From: Arthrobacter sp. NicSoilC5
GTDB taxonomy: Bacteria; Actinomycetota; Actinomycetes; Actinomycetales; Micrococcaceae
Assembly (NCBI RefSeq): GCF_019977395.1
Contig: NZ_AP024660.1
Span: forward strand, 2,046,001 to 2,110,000
Reading direction: 5' to 3'
Length of the DNA stretch: 64,000 nt
Numbering within the stretch: the stretch's first letter is position 1; each line of letters opens with the position of its first letter. This document shows positions 1-7,860 of the stretch, in pieces. The notes beneath the pieces were generated by a model, which saw only the letters and a program-made list of their open reading frames with translations, ran no database searches and had not been told where the DNA came from. Made by a program: the position numbers and the translations under genes.

Positions 1-2
1 TG

Positions 3-1004
3 AACGCCCTGCAGGACCCGGACCCCGAACCGGAGCCGCAGATCATCAAGGACACGCTGATCGGCAAGTGCCAGGCCGGGATGGACCTGGATCCTTGCCG
101 GGAGGCGCTGGAAGCTGCCGGCATCGACCCGGGCCTCGCCGCACAGATTGACCAGCTCATCGGCACCAGCTGCAAGCCCACCGATTCCTACGCCATCTGC
201 CAGGCGGCGGTGGATGCCGCCCCCATGTCCGATGACCTGAAGAAGAAGCTCACCGAGGCGGCCAAGAAACTGGAACTGCCGGACTACGCCTGGACCGACC
301 TGACGTTCCTGCTGCACAAGCACAACGTCCCGTGGGCCTACTACGTGTTCAACGGCACCGAACCGGACTGCCGCAATGACGCCGCCACCTGCGATCCGGT
401 GAAGCAGGACGCCAAGACCCCCGGCCTGTGGAATCCGCTGCTGTACTTCGACACGGTCAAGGAGGACGGCGAGCAGGGCAACATCAAGCCGCTCAGCGGT
501 TTCTACGATGCCGCCAGAAAGGGGACGCTGCCGGCAGTCACCTGGGTGGCGCCCACGGACAAAGTCAGCGAACACGCGCCTGCGAAGATCAGCACCGGGC
601 AGGCCTACGTTGCCGGGCTCATCAACGCCGTGATGAGCGGCCCTGACTGGGACAGCACCGCCATCTTCCTCAACTGGGACGACTGGGGCGGCTTCTATGA
701 CCACGAAAACCCGCCGGTGGTGGACAACAACGGCTATGGGCTGCGCGTCCCGGGCCTGGTGATCAGCCCCTATGCGAAGAAGGGGTTCATCGACCACCAG
801 GTCCTCAGCCAGGACGCCTACTTCAAGTTCATCGAGGACGATTTCCTGGGCGGCGAGCGCATCGATCCCGCCACGGACGGCAGGCCGGACGCCCGCCCTG
901 ATGTCCGCGAGAACAACCCCCAGCTGGGCGACCTGGCACAGTCCTTCGACTTCACCCAGGCGCCGCTGCCGCCGCTCATCCTGCCCAACGCCACCACCTA
1001 CTGA
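3..1004 (+). CDS. Phosphoesterase / phospholipase C family protein, C-terminal part
   Basis: The frame is already open at the left edge of the window, so the N-terminus is missing; 333 codons are visible before TGA. The region around residues 215-230 of the visible part (LNWDDWGGFYDHENPP) followed by GLRVPGLVISPYAKKG is the signature of the PF04185 phosphoesterase family, which includes non-hemolytic phospholipases C and acid phosphatases. These are exported metal-dependent enzymes that cleave phosphodiester or phosphomonoester bonds in phospholipids or organic phosphate. The aspartates and histidine of WDDWGGFYDH lie in the metal-site region of the family. It converges with the downstream FAD oxidase, with 30 bp between the stop codons. 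Substrate cannot be told from sequence. Confidence 0.85.
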   Translation, partial: NALQDPDPEPEPQIIKDTLIGKCQAGMDLDPCREALEAAGIDPGLAAQIDQLIGTSCKPTDSYAICQAAVDAAPMSDDLKKKLTEAAKKLELPDYAWTDLTFLLHKHNVPWAYYVFNGTEPDCRNDAATCDPVKQDAKTPGLWNPLLYFDTVKEDGEQGNIKPLSGFYDAARKGTLPAVTWVAPTDKVSEHAPAKISTGQAYVAGLINAVMSGPDWDSTAIFLNWDDWGGFYDHENPPVVDNNGYGLRVPGLVISPYAKKGFIDHQVLSQDAYFKFIEDDFLGGERIDPATDGRPDARPDVRENNPQLGDLAQSFDFTQAPLPPLILPNATTY

Positions 1005-1034
1005 CGCCGGGCCTTCCGTCCTGACGCGGCCGGG

Positions 1035-2543
1035 TTACGTGGCAGCCCCCTCTGCGGGATTTGCTGTGCGCGGCGCGGTGTCAGGTTGCCGCGCTTCCTC
1101 CGGTACTGCCTCAGCCTGGAGCACGGCCGGGCGCTCTGCCGGAACGGCGGCGGCCGCGGTGCCGGCGGGGGCGGGCTTGATGTTCTGGTTGACATGGAAG
1201 AAGTTGTCGGGGTCGTACTTTGCCTTGAGTACGGCAAGCCGCGCGTAGTTCGAGCCGAGCGTGTCCTCGATCCTGGCCTGGTCATCTGCGTCCTGGAAGT
1301 TAAGGTAGCCGCCGGGCTCCGAGAATTCGTGGAGCGCGGTCCAGTACTCCCGGACCCAGGCGACGTTCCTGTCGTTCTCGGACGGATCGGGCCACTGCGC
1401 CGCAATAACAGGCGCGAAGTCCACGTCACGGTAGGCGAAGGCGGTGGCCTCGGGAGCTACGCGCCTCACGGCGCCGTCGATCGGATAGAAATGGTTGGCG
1501 GAGTGGACGCTGGGAATGCCAGGAGCATATGCGACGGCGGTGCGGAGCGCGTCATCGCTGAGGGTGCGGAGGAAATCGGCCTTCCAGTAGCCCTGCAGCC
1601 CGGGGACGCCGCTGAGGCCGTCGAACATGATGTTCAGTGCCGGGTACGGCATCGGGGCGAAGAAGCTTCCCAGCACCTGCCCGGCGTCAAGCATTGCCTG
1701 CCAGTGCGCGGGGCCGGCGTCAAGGTCGCCGGTCCACATTCCTGCGATCACCGCAACGGGCTTCCCATGCCATTCCTCGGGAAGGAACGGCACCGGAGGA
1801 CCTTGGTGGAATCCCAGGAAGGCGCCCATTTCGTCCGGTTCGGCAGCAATCCACTCGCGGTAGGCCGCCCCAACTTCGGCTCCGGTCGCTGCATCGAAGA
1901 ACATGATTCCCACATGGACCATGTCCACGGGGTGCAGGCGGAACTCCATCGACGTGACCACGCCGAAGTTGCCGCTGCCGCCGCGGAGCGCCCAGAACAG
2001 GTCGACGTTTTCGGCTTCGCTGGCAGTGACAAAGGTTCCGTCAGCAAGGACGACGTCGGCGGAAACGAGGTTGTCGCAGGACAACCCGTACTTGCGGGAC
2101 AGGTACCCGATGCCGCCGCCGAGGGTCAGGCCGGCGACGCCGGTTGAGCCGATGATGCCCCCTGTGCTTGCCAGCCCGAATGCATGCGTGGCGTGGTTGT
2201 AGTCTGCCCACGTTGCGCCGGGTTCCACCCGGGCCAGCCGCGCCGCGGGGTCAACGCGCACTCCCCGGCGGGCCGAGAAGTCAAGGACCAGGCCGTCGTC
2301 GACCGTTCCGAATCCTGGCGCACTGTGCCCGCCGCCGCGCACGGCAACTTCAATCCCCAGGCCCCGGGCGAAGCGTACGGCCGCCAGGACGTCCGCGACC
2401 TGCGACACCCGGAGGACCGCTGCGGGACGACGGTCGATCATCCCGTTGTACACCAGGCGCGCGGCCTCGTACTCGGCGTCGCCCTCTTCGATAACCTGCC
2501 CGCGGACCTGTTCGCGGAGCACGTCGAAACGATCGCTACCCAT
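1035..2543 (-). CDS. FAD-linked oxidase, berberine-bridge-enzyme-like
   Basis: A 502-residue flavoprotein of the FAD_binding_4 (PCMH) plus BBE type. RGGGHS at residues 69-74 carries the histidine (H73) that anchors FAD covalently in this family. The segment corresponding to the second, cysteinyl anchor of bicovalent members reads GSTGVAGLTLGGG, with no cysteine, so a single covalent link is expected. The BBE C-terminal motif (KYDPDNFFHVNQNI) is present, followed by an Ala/Pro-rich tail of about 45 residues. I placed the start at the ATG at 2543 because GGAG lies 5 nt upstream (on the minus strand) and the frame upstream of it has no family similarity. Substrates in this family range from sugars to alkaloids and polyketides; none can be inferred here. 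Confidence 0.85.
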   Translation of the reverse strand: MGSDRFDVLREQVRGQVIEEGDAEYEAARLVYNGMIDRRPAAVLRVSQVADVLAAVRFARGLGIEVAVRGGGHSAPGFGTVDDGLVLDFSARRGVRVDPAARLARVEPGATWADYNHATHAFGLASTGGIIGSTGVAGLTLGGGIGYLSRKYGLSCDNLVSADVVLADGTFVTASEAENVDLFWALRGGSGNFGVVTSMEFRLHPVDMVHVGIMFFDAATGAEVGAAYREWIAAEPDEMGAFLGFHQGPPVPFLPEEWHGKPVAVIAGMWTGDLDAGPAHWQAMLDAGQVLGSFFAPMPYPALNIMFDGLSGVPGLQGYWKADFLRTLSDDALRTAVAYAPGIPSVHSANHFYPIDGAVRRVAPEATAFAYRDVDFAPVIAAQWPDPSENDRNVAWVREYWTALHEFSEPGGYLNFQDADDQARIEDTLGSNYARLAVLKAKYDPDNFFHVNQNIKPAPAGTAAAAVPAERPAVLQAEAVPEEARQPDTAPRTANPAEGAAT

Positions 2544-2691
2544 CACAACTCCATTTTTGCGTCGGAGACCAAGGGCAGCCGGCTCCATCCGAGGCCCAGC
2601 GGGCGCCAGCATGATGATGCTTTCGGTATACGCCCAGGCCTGGAAGGGGTCAAGAGCGCTCCGGCCGGGGAGATCGTCGGCGGTAAGGGCG

Positions 2692-3837
2692 CTAGGGCGT
2701 GGCGATCGTGCAGTCCGCCGCGTCCTCCACCACGCGCTCCAGGTCACCGGTGCGGTGCAGGACCTCCATCTGCCGCATGGCGCCGGTGCCGTCGGCCAGC
2801 AGCCTGTCCATCAGTTCCTCCACCCGCTGCAGGTCACCCGTGTCTTCCAGTGCCCGCCGGATGTGGTGCAGCAGTGAATTCACGACGGCGAGCGCGGGCG
2901 CCGGGCGGTGCGTTTGGGGATCCAGCAGCTCACCCCGCAGGCCCCACCGGCTTGCCTTCCAGCCTGCCAGCCTCAGCAGGGCCGACGGGACGGATACGGG
3001 GTCGGCCCCCTCCCGCCATTCCCTGGCAGCGGTTTCCACCAGGCCCCGGGCTATTCCCGCCAGCAACACCGTGTTTTCCGGGCGCAGGCAGACGTCTGCC
3101 ACGCGGATCTCCACCGTGGGATAGTGCCGGGAGAGCCGGGCATCGAAGTAGACCATACCCTCGTCCATGGCGACGCCGGTGCTCACCATGTCATGGACCA
3201 GTTGGTGGTAGGCGTCCGGGGTGCGCAGGAGTTCCAGCGGCCCGGCGGACGGCCAGCGGTTCCACACCTGGGAGCGGTAGCTGGCGTAGCCGCTGTCCTC
3301 GCCGTGCCAGAACGGGGAATTGGCGCTCAGCGCCACGAGCACCGGCAGCCAGTTCCGCATCCGGTCCAGCACGGCCACGGCTTCCTCCGGCGACTCCACC
3401 GAGACGTGGATGTGGCAGCCGCAGGTGAGCTGCTCCCTGGCGGTCAGCCCGTACTCCTCCATCATGGCCCGGAACCTGCGCAGCTGCACCGGATGGGGAT
3501 CGGCCGGGAGCGGGGAGGTTCCCAGCGCTGCCACCCTGACGCCCACGTCCTCGGCCGCCTGGCGGGCAAGGGCGCGGCCGGCCACGATGTCCTGCTCGAG
3601 TTTTGCCAGGGTGGCGTGCGGCGGGCTGACCACCTCGATCATTTCCTGCTGGAACTCGGCCGTCAGGACCGGCCCGGACGCGGCCTCCAGCGGACGGACG
3701 TAAAGGTCCAGGAGGGCGCCTGCCATCGGGACGGCTTCCCCGGTTGCGGGGTCCACCAGGAGCAACTCCTCTTCGATGCCGAACGTCCGCCTGCCTGCGC
3801 CCGCGCCGCCGGTGCCGTCATTGCCGTAGGTGTCCAT
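2692..3837 (-). CDS. ybdK: Carboxylate-amine ligase, YbdK / glutamate-cysteine ligase family 2
   Basis: A 381-residue member of the GCS2 family of ATP-grasp-like carboxylate-amine ligases. It begins with a disordered Gly-rich stretch and then the family's N-terminal motif FGIEEELLLVDP at about residues 19-30; further conserved blocks are TCGCHIHVSV (His-rich active-site strand) and YFDARLSRHYPTVEIRVADVCL. E. coli YbdK has weak gamma-glutamylcysteine synthetase activity; actinobacteria make mycothiol rather than glutathione, so the true amine substrate is unknown. The ATG at 3837 has AGGGGA 8 nt upstream; an in-frame TTG at 3870 also has a purine-rich stretch but with poor spacing. It runs in the same direction as the FAD oxidase, 148 bp away. 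Confidence 0.85.
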   Translation of the reverse strand: MDTYGNDGTGGAGAGRRTFGIEEELLLVDPATGEAVPMAGALLDLYVRPLEAASGPVLTAEFQQEMIEVVSPPHATLAKLEQDIVAGRALARQAAEDVGVRVAALGTSPLPADPHPVQLRRFRAMMEEYGLTAREQLTCGCHIHVSVESPEEAVAVLDRMRNWLPVLVALSANSPFWHGEDSGYASYRSQVWNRWPSAGPLELLRTPDAYHQLVHDMVSTGVAMDEGMVYFDARLSRHYPTVEIRVADVCLRPENTVLLAGIARGLVETAAREWREGADPVSVPSALLRLAGWKASRWGLRGELLDPQTHRPAPALAVVNSLLHHIRRALEDTGDLQRVEELMDRLLADGTGAMRQMEVLHRTGDLERVVEDAADCTIATP

Positions 3838-4143
3838 CGCCGTCGTCCCCTGTCCCCTGCGTCGTTGCAAGTTCCTTCCCGAAGCATGCCGGCGCGACCA
3901 CCCCGTTCACCAGGACGTCCATGCCCTCCATGCGCCGTCGGAAGGAAACAATAATAAGCACCCTTATCAATAAGGGGGAAGGGGTGCCGCCGGGGTCTCC
4001 GCTGTACTTCAGACCTACCCCCGGGTAAATTTGGACTGTGACGGGCGCCATACCCGTCCTCCCGGGCCCTTCTGCAAAGGCCCAGCGGGAGCAGCTGCTG
4101 TAGCCCAACGGCAGCGCCTTATGCAAGAGCGAAAGAGCCAAGC
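3838..4143. other. Divergent intergenic region between ybdK and an 85-aa gene
   Basis: This 306-bp gap separates two divergent genes, so it should hold both promoters. It contains an AT-rich patch at 3948-3976 with TAATAAGC at 3952-3959, followed by an inverted repeat (CCCTTAT-CA-ATAAGGG, 3961-3976). The TAATAAGC part resembles the element found upstream of several stress-type genes in this window. No further ORF with a convincing start is visible. Confidence 0.5.
3961..3976. promoter_or_regulatory. Inverted repeat CCCTTAT-CA-ATAAGGG
   Basis: A perfect 7-bp inverted repeat with a 2-bp spacer in the divergent ybdK / 85-aa intergenic region. It is AT-rich and positioned like an operator rather than a terminator. 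It overlaps the end of a TAATAAGC stretch. The binding factor is unknown. Confidence 0.4.
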
Positions 4144-4401
4144 ATGTCGGCCTCGCATTTCCAGCAGTTCCTTGATGAAGCAACCACGCCCGATCCCTCC
4201 GGCGATTCCCCCCTTGGCCCCGATTGCCTTTACGGCCTCTATGTCAGCTGGGCGGCGCTGCACGGCCTGAGCCCCAAGCCGGACCAGGCATTCCGCGCCG
4301 GGATGCTGCGCTGCGGCGTGGACGTCCGGAACTCCCGGCTCAGGATGACCGGCCCTGCCGCGGCCGACTACATCCTCAGCAGCTACCCGGCCGTCGCGTA
4401 A
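4144..4401 (+). CDS. Small conserved-looking protein of unknown function (85 aa)
   Basis: I do not recognise a characterised family. The protein is 85 residues, soluble, with a mid-section (DCLYGLYVSWAALHGLSPKP) and a C-terminal half (RCGVDVRNSRLRMTGPAAAD) that look like a compact helix-turn-helix-like or winged-helix fold rather than random translation. Codon use is normal for the region and the reading frame carries third-position GC typical of the neighbours. The ribosome binding site is weak (GAAAGAGCC upstream). It converges with the adenylate-forming ligase, with stops 24 bp apart. Confidence 0.6.
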   Translation: MSASHFQQFLDEATTPDPSGDSPLGPDCLYGLYVSWAALHGLSPKPDQAFRAGMLRCGVDVRNSRLRMTGPAAADYILSSYPAVA

Positions 4402-4424
4402 TGGGCGGTACTCGGGAAGCCGGG

Positions 4425-5786
4425 TCAGGGTGATGCCCGCAAAGCCCTGACGAAGGGCGCTTTGCCCAGGGGTGTGCGTTCGAGCTGGTCCACCGCCTGC
4501 ACGTCCACGGAAAGGCCGGCCACACCTGCTGCCTCCAGTGCTGACGCCACAGCCGTGTGCACCCCCTCAAGGGAGGCTCCGGGCAACAGGCCTGTGACCA
4601 GGACGCGCAGTCCCGCGGCCTCCTGGACTACCTGCCACCCTGAAGCTGCCACGTCGTCGAGCACCAGATGGAAGACGTTGGGATGGATGCTGACGGCGCC
4701 TTTCCTGCCCGGCAGCCGGAGGACGTCCTCAAGGCGTCCTTCAACGTCCTCAAGCAGCTGGAAGGACCGGCCGCAGGGGCAGCCGCGCCCGTCCAGCCTG
4801 ATGGTGTCCGACATTTCGTAGCGGATCAGCGGCAGGGTGCGGGAGAACAGCACGGTCACCAGCAGCTTCGCCCCGGTGGTTCCCGGCGGCACCGGGTTGC
4901 CTGCGGGGTCCACCGGTTCCACGATGACCAGGTCCTCGTACACGTGGCGGTTCCGGTAGGTGCAGGGGGAAGCGATCCCGGCTGTTTCGGTGGCGGCATA
5001 GACATCGAACGGGGCGGTTCCCCACGCCGCCTGCATCTCGGCCGCAGCCTGGGCGGTAAGCACTTCGGAGGCCGACATGATCCCTTGCGGTGCAATATGC
5101 AGCCGCCCCTCCCGCTGCTCGGCCGCCAGCGGCCCCAGGGCTGAGGCGTATCCCACCAGCACCCTGGGCTGGAACTGGTTGAGCGCGGCCACTGTCTCCT
5201 CCATGGGTGCCGTGACGTCCAGCCGGAGCGTGGGGACCACCCGGGACCGGACAGAGGCGCCCACGACGGCGGACTGGTGCGTGGGAACCCGTGAGCTGAC
5301 CAGTGCCGTCTTCAGTGGCCGCCTCGGATGGAGGGCGATTCCGGCCCAGTCGTTGGCCCTCGCGTAGGATGCCAGGACCGCTGCCCACTCGGAGCGGTTC
5401 CAGGCGAATATCCCCCGCCTCCCAGTGGTCCCGGCCGTGGCCGCAACCCACCAGCGCCCCCTGAACGGCCGGCCGGGATCACCACCGCTTGCGGTGAGGG
5501 CACGCACGTGGTCTTCGAGGTCGGCGAGGCTTAGGTCCGGGGTGGTTATCGCTTCATCAAAGTGCTCCATGAGGTCCGCTTTGGTGACGGACGGCAGTTC
5601 CTGCAAGGGTGCGTCGTGCAGGCCCGCGTGCCGGTGCCGGTAGAACTCCGAGCCGGCATAGGTTGCCGCGCGCAGCCGGTGCAGCGCCTGTTCCTGGTGG
5701 GCGGCGATCCGGGCTGGATCCCACCCGTCCCTCCGGCGCCATGCCGCCCGCAGGGACAGCACCTGCGAGAAGAGGCGGACGTTCAT
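4425..5786 (-). CDS. Phenylacetate-CoA-ligase-like adenylate-forming enzyme
   Basis: A 453-residue member of the PaaK/CapK-like branch of the ANL adenylate-forming superfamily. The phosphate-binding loop is ATAGTTGRRG (about residues 116-125) and the adenylation motif is YAATETAGIASPC; a CPCGR segment near residue 325 and the ELRTPLGKAP-like C-terminal lysine region (LERTPLGKAPFVRAL) follow. It is clearly different from the true PaaK at 46230. Enzymes of this group activate a carboxylic acid as an acyl-adenylate and often sit in polysaccharide, lipid or secondary-metabolite pathways; the substrate here is unknown. The ATG at 5786 was chosen because it overlaps the stop of a small upstream ORF as ATGA; an in-frame ATG 15 nt upstream is the alternative. 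Confidence 0.75.
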   Translation of the reverse strand: MNVRLFSQVLSLRAAWRRRDGWDPARIAAHQEQALHRLRAATYAGSEFYRHRHAGLHDAPLQELPSVTKADLMEHFDEAITTPDLSLADLEDHVRALTASGGDPGRPFRGRWWVAATAGTTGRRGIFAWNRSEWAAVLASYARANDWAGIALHPRRPLKTALVSSRVPTHQSAVVGASVRSRVVPTLRLDVTAPMEETVAALNQFQPRVLVGYASALGPLAAEQREGRLHIAPQGIMSASEVLTAQAAAEMQAAWGTAPFDVYAATETAGIASPCTYRNRHVYEDLVIVEPVDPAGNPVPPGTTGAKLLVTVLFSRTLPLIRYEMSDTIRLDGRGCPCGRSFQLLEDVEGRLEDVLRLPGRKGAVSIHPNVFHLVLDDVAASGWQVVQEAAGLRVLVTGLLPGASLEGVHTAVASALEAAGVAGLSVDVQAVDQLERTPLGKAPFVRALRASP

Positions 5787-5959
5787 GGCAGGCTGCCGCA
5801 TCGAAGCACGGGCGGCCCGGCGTTGCATACGCCCTCGCCTAACTCCCCGTGGCCCGTGTCGTCGTCCCAATACATCATGGCCCTGCCCCTTCCGGCCTTG
5901 AAGTCGCAACACTCCCAGTGTTGATCTTCCGCGGCCCGCCCCTGCAGCGTCAGGGTCAT
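5783..5959 (-). CDS. Possible small ORF translationally coupled to the adenylate-forming enzyme
   Basis: A 58-codon frame (MTLTLQGRAAEDQHWECCDF... to ...LRCGSLP) whose TGA overlaps the ATG of the downstream ligase in the ATGA arrangement typical of coupled genes. A GGGGA lies a few bases before the ATG at 5959; an in-frame GTG at 5992 would add 11 residues. The peptide is hydrophilic and contains four cysteines (CC, C, C) and an acidic WDDDTGHGE patch. I recognise no family. It could be a real small protein, a leader peptide, or chance, since open frames are frequent at this GC content. Confidence 0.35.
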   Translation of the reverse strand: MTLTLQGRAAEDQHWECCDFKAGRGRAMMYWDDDTGHGELGEGVCNAGPPVLRCGSLP

Positions 5960-6075
5960 AGGTCCCCGCACATCGGCGAACCAGGGACGCACCTCCGACG
6001 TGCCTCTTCAAGCCTTTCGGTAAGGGGATGCAAACCTTTGTGGCGCAGGGGGCGCTGCGGTGTTTTACTGCCAGC

Positions 6076-6798
6076 ATGTCTGAAACCCTCAAGCTCAACC
6101 GCAACGAGCCCCACGACAGCAGCGTCGCAGCACGCCTGAACTGGCTGCGTGCCGGTGTACTGGGCGCGAACGACGGTATTGTCTCGGTCGCGGCAACCGT
6201 GGTGGGCGTCGCGGGTGTGACCAACGACCTCGCGCCCATCCTGGTGGCGGGCACGGCCGCGGTGGTGGGCGGTGCCGTGTCCATGGCCCTGGGCGAATAC
6301 GTTTCCGTGAGCAGCCAGAGTGACAGCCAGCGCGCGCTGATCGAAAAGGAGCGCCAGGAGCTCAGGGACGATCCCGAGGGCGAACTGGACGAACTCGCCC
6401 ACATCTACCAGGCCAAGGGGCTGAGCGAGGCCACCGCCAGGACCGTTGCCGAGGAGTTGACGGCAAAGGACGCCCTGAAAGCGCACCTGTCCGCCGAACT
6501 GAACATCGACGAAGAAGAAGTGGTCAGCCCCTGGCATGCCGCGTTCGCCTCCGCCATCGCATTCACCATCGGCGCCATCCTCCCCATGCTGGCCATCATT
6601 TTCCCGCCGGAAGAAGCCCGGATCCCGGTCACGTTCGTCGCCGTCATCCTGGCACTGGCCCTGACCGGCACCATCAGCGCCAAAATCGGCGGAAGCTCCA
6701 AGCGCAAGGCAACCATCAGGCTGGTGGTGGGCGGTGCGCTGGCCATGGCCTTCACCTTCGCGGTGGGCAGCCTGCTGGGCACCACCGGCATCGCCTAG
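6076..6798 (+). CDS. VIT1/CCC1-family metal transporter
   Basis: A 240-residue membrane protein of the vacuolar iron transporter / CCC1 family, the usual length for bacterial members. The N-terminal part has the family blocks LNWLRAGVLGANDGIVSVAA and VSMALGEYVSVSSQSDSQ; a charged cytoplasmic helical domain (about residues 75-155, EKERQELRDDPEGEL) forms the metal-binding loop, and three hydrophobic segments complete the C-terminus. In eukaryotes these export Fe(II) or Mn(II) from the cytosol to vacuoles; bacterial members are thought to export or buffer Fe/Mn. I chose the ATG at 6076, which starts the conserved MSETLKLN region. It is monocistronic, divergent from the ligase gene. Confidence 0.88.
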   Translation: MSETLKLNRNEPHDSSVAARLNWLRAGVLGANDGIVSVAATVVGVAGVTNDLAPILVAGTAAVVGGAVSMALGEYVSVSSQSDSQRALIEKERQELRDDPEGELDELAHIYQAKGLSEATARTVAEELTAKDALKAHLSAELNIDEEEVVSPWHAAFASAIAFTIGAILPMLAIIFPPEEARIPVTFVAVILALALTGTISAKIGGSSKRKATIRLVVGGALAMAFTFAVGSLLGTTGIA

Positions 6799-6960
6799 CA
6801 GCCCGTCACTCCGCCCGCCCCATCATCGGTCCGTACCGCCCCGAAACCCCTTCACATCAGCAACCTCCGCGCGTAGGGTGAACCACACAGCCGCTGGTCC
6901 TTTGGGGCCTGCGGTGGGCTCATGCAGTTGGGCTTCGGGAGCATGCCGGAGGGACCACAG

Positions 6961-7860
6961 GTGGGTAAAAGACCATTGAAGAACCCCATGCGGCGCTTCG
7001 CGGCACTGGCCGCGGGCCTTGTGGCCCTGCCCGCGCTGACCTCCTGCTCCGACCTGGTTTCCCGCGGCTTCCTCCCCGGCGCCCGTGACACCACCAACAA
7101 CACGGAACTGATCACCGACCTGTGGGTCAACTCCTGGATCGCTGCACTGGTGGTTGGCATCATCACCTGGGGGCTGATGATCTGGGTCATCGTGGCGTAC
7201 CGGCGCAGGAAGAACACCGTGGGATTTCCGCCGCAACTGAGCTACAACCTTCCCCTTGAAGTCTTCTACCTGGCCATTCCGCTGATCGTCATCGGGGTCC
7301 TGTTCGTCTTCACGGACCGGGAGCAGCGGGCCATCGACGAGCGCTACCCCAACCCGGACGTGGTGATCGACGTCTTCGGCAAACAGTGGTCCTGGGATTT
7401 CAACTACGTCAAGGAGCAGGTCCACGAGGACGCCGGACAACAAGCCCACCTGACCGGTGGCTATGGCGCCCCGGACCGGCTGCCCACGCTCTACCTTCCG
7501 GTGGGCAAGAAGGTGGAACTGCACCTCCAGTCCCGTGACGTGCAGCATTCCTTCTGGGTAGTGGATTTCCTGCAGAAGCGCGACCTCTACCCGGGCCACG
7601 AACAGTACAACCCCTACATCAGCATCACCCCCAACCGCACCGGCGAATACATGGGCAAGTGCGCCGAACTCTGCGGCGAATACCACTCGGAAATGCTTTT
7701 CAAGGTCAGGGTGGTCACCCAGCAGGAGTACGACAGCCACATCGCCGACCTCAAGGCAAAGGGCAACACCGGAAACCTGGGCACCGACTTCGACAGGGCG
7801 CCGATATCAGCCCCTGCACCGCAGGCCCTGGAACCAGCACAGTATAGGACGGCACTGTAA
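6961..7860 (+). CDS. ctaC: Cytochrome c oxidase subunit II
   Basis: A 299-residue lipoprotein subunit of the aa3-type terminal oxidase. The signal peptide ends in a lipobox (ALTSC, C29), two transmembrane helices follow (about residues 58-78 and 95-115), and the extracytoplasmic cupredoxin domain carries the CuA ligands: H196 (QHSFW) and the C-x3-C-x3-H-x2-M motif [12 protein letters not shown] at residues 234-245. CuA takes electrons from cytochrome c or the bc1 complex and passes them to subunit I. I chose the GTG at 6961, with GGAGG 9 nt upstream; the upstream in-frame ATG would precede the signal sequence. Its TAA shares one base with the ATG of ctaD. Genes for subunits III and IV are not adjacent. 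Confidence 0.93.
   Translation: MGKRPLKNPMRRFAALAAGLVALPALTSCSDLVSRGFLPGARDTTNNTELITDLWVNSWIAALVVGIITWGLMIWVIVAYRRRKNTVGFPPQLSYNLPLEVFYLAIPLIVIGVLFVFTDREQRAIDERYPNPDVVIDVFGKQWSWDFNYVKEQVHEDAGQQAHLTGGYGAPDRLPTLYLPVGKKVELHLQSRDVQHSFWVVDFLQKRDLYPGHEQYNPYISITPNRTGEYMGKCAELCGEYHSEMLFKVRVVTQQEYDSHIADLKAKGNTGNLGTDFDRAPISAPAPQALEPAQYRTAL

Noticed and set aside
1035..1102. C-terminal Ala/Pro tail of the FAD oxidase as frameshift product
   Set aside because: The tail is low-complexity but in the same frame, and relatives of this family often have variable tails; there is no evidence of a frameshift.
5802..6404. Upstream extension of the adenylate-forming ligase frame
   Set aside because: The extra ~200 codons are antisense to the VIT-family gene and resemble no protein; the real start is near 5786.
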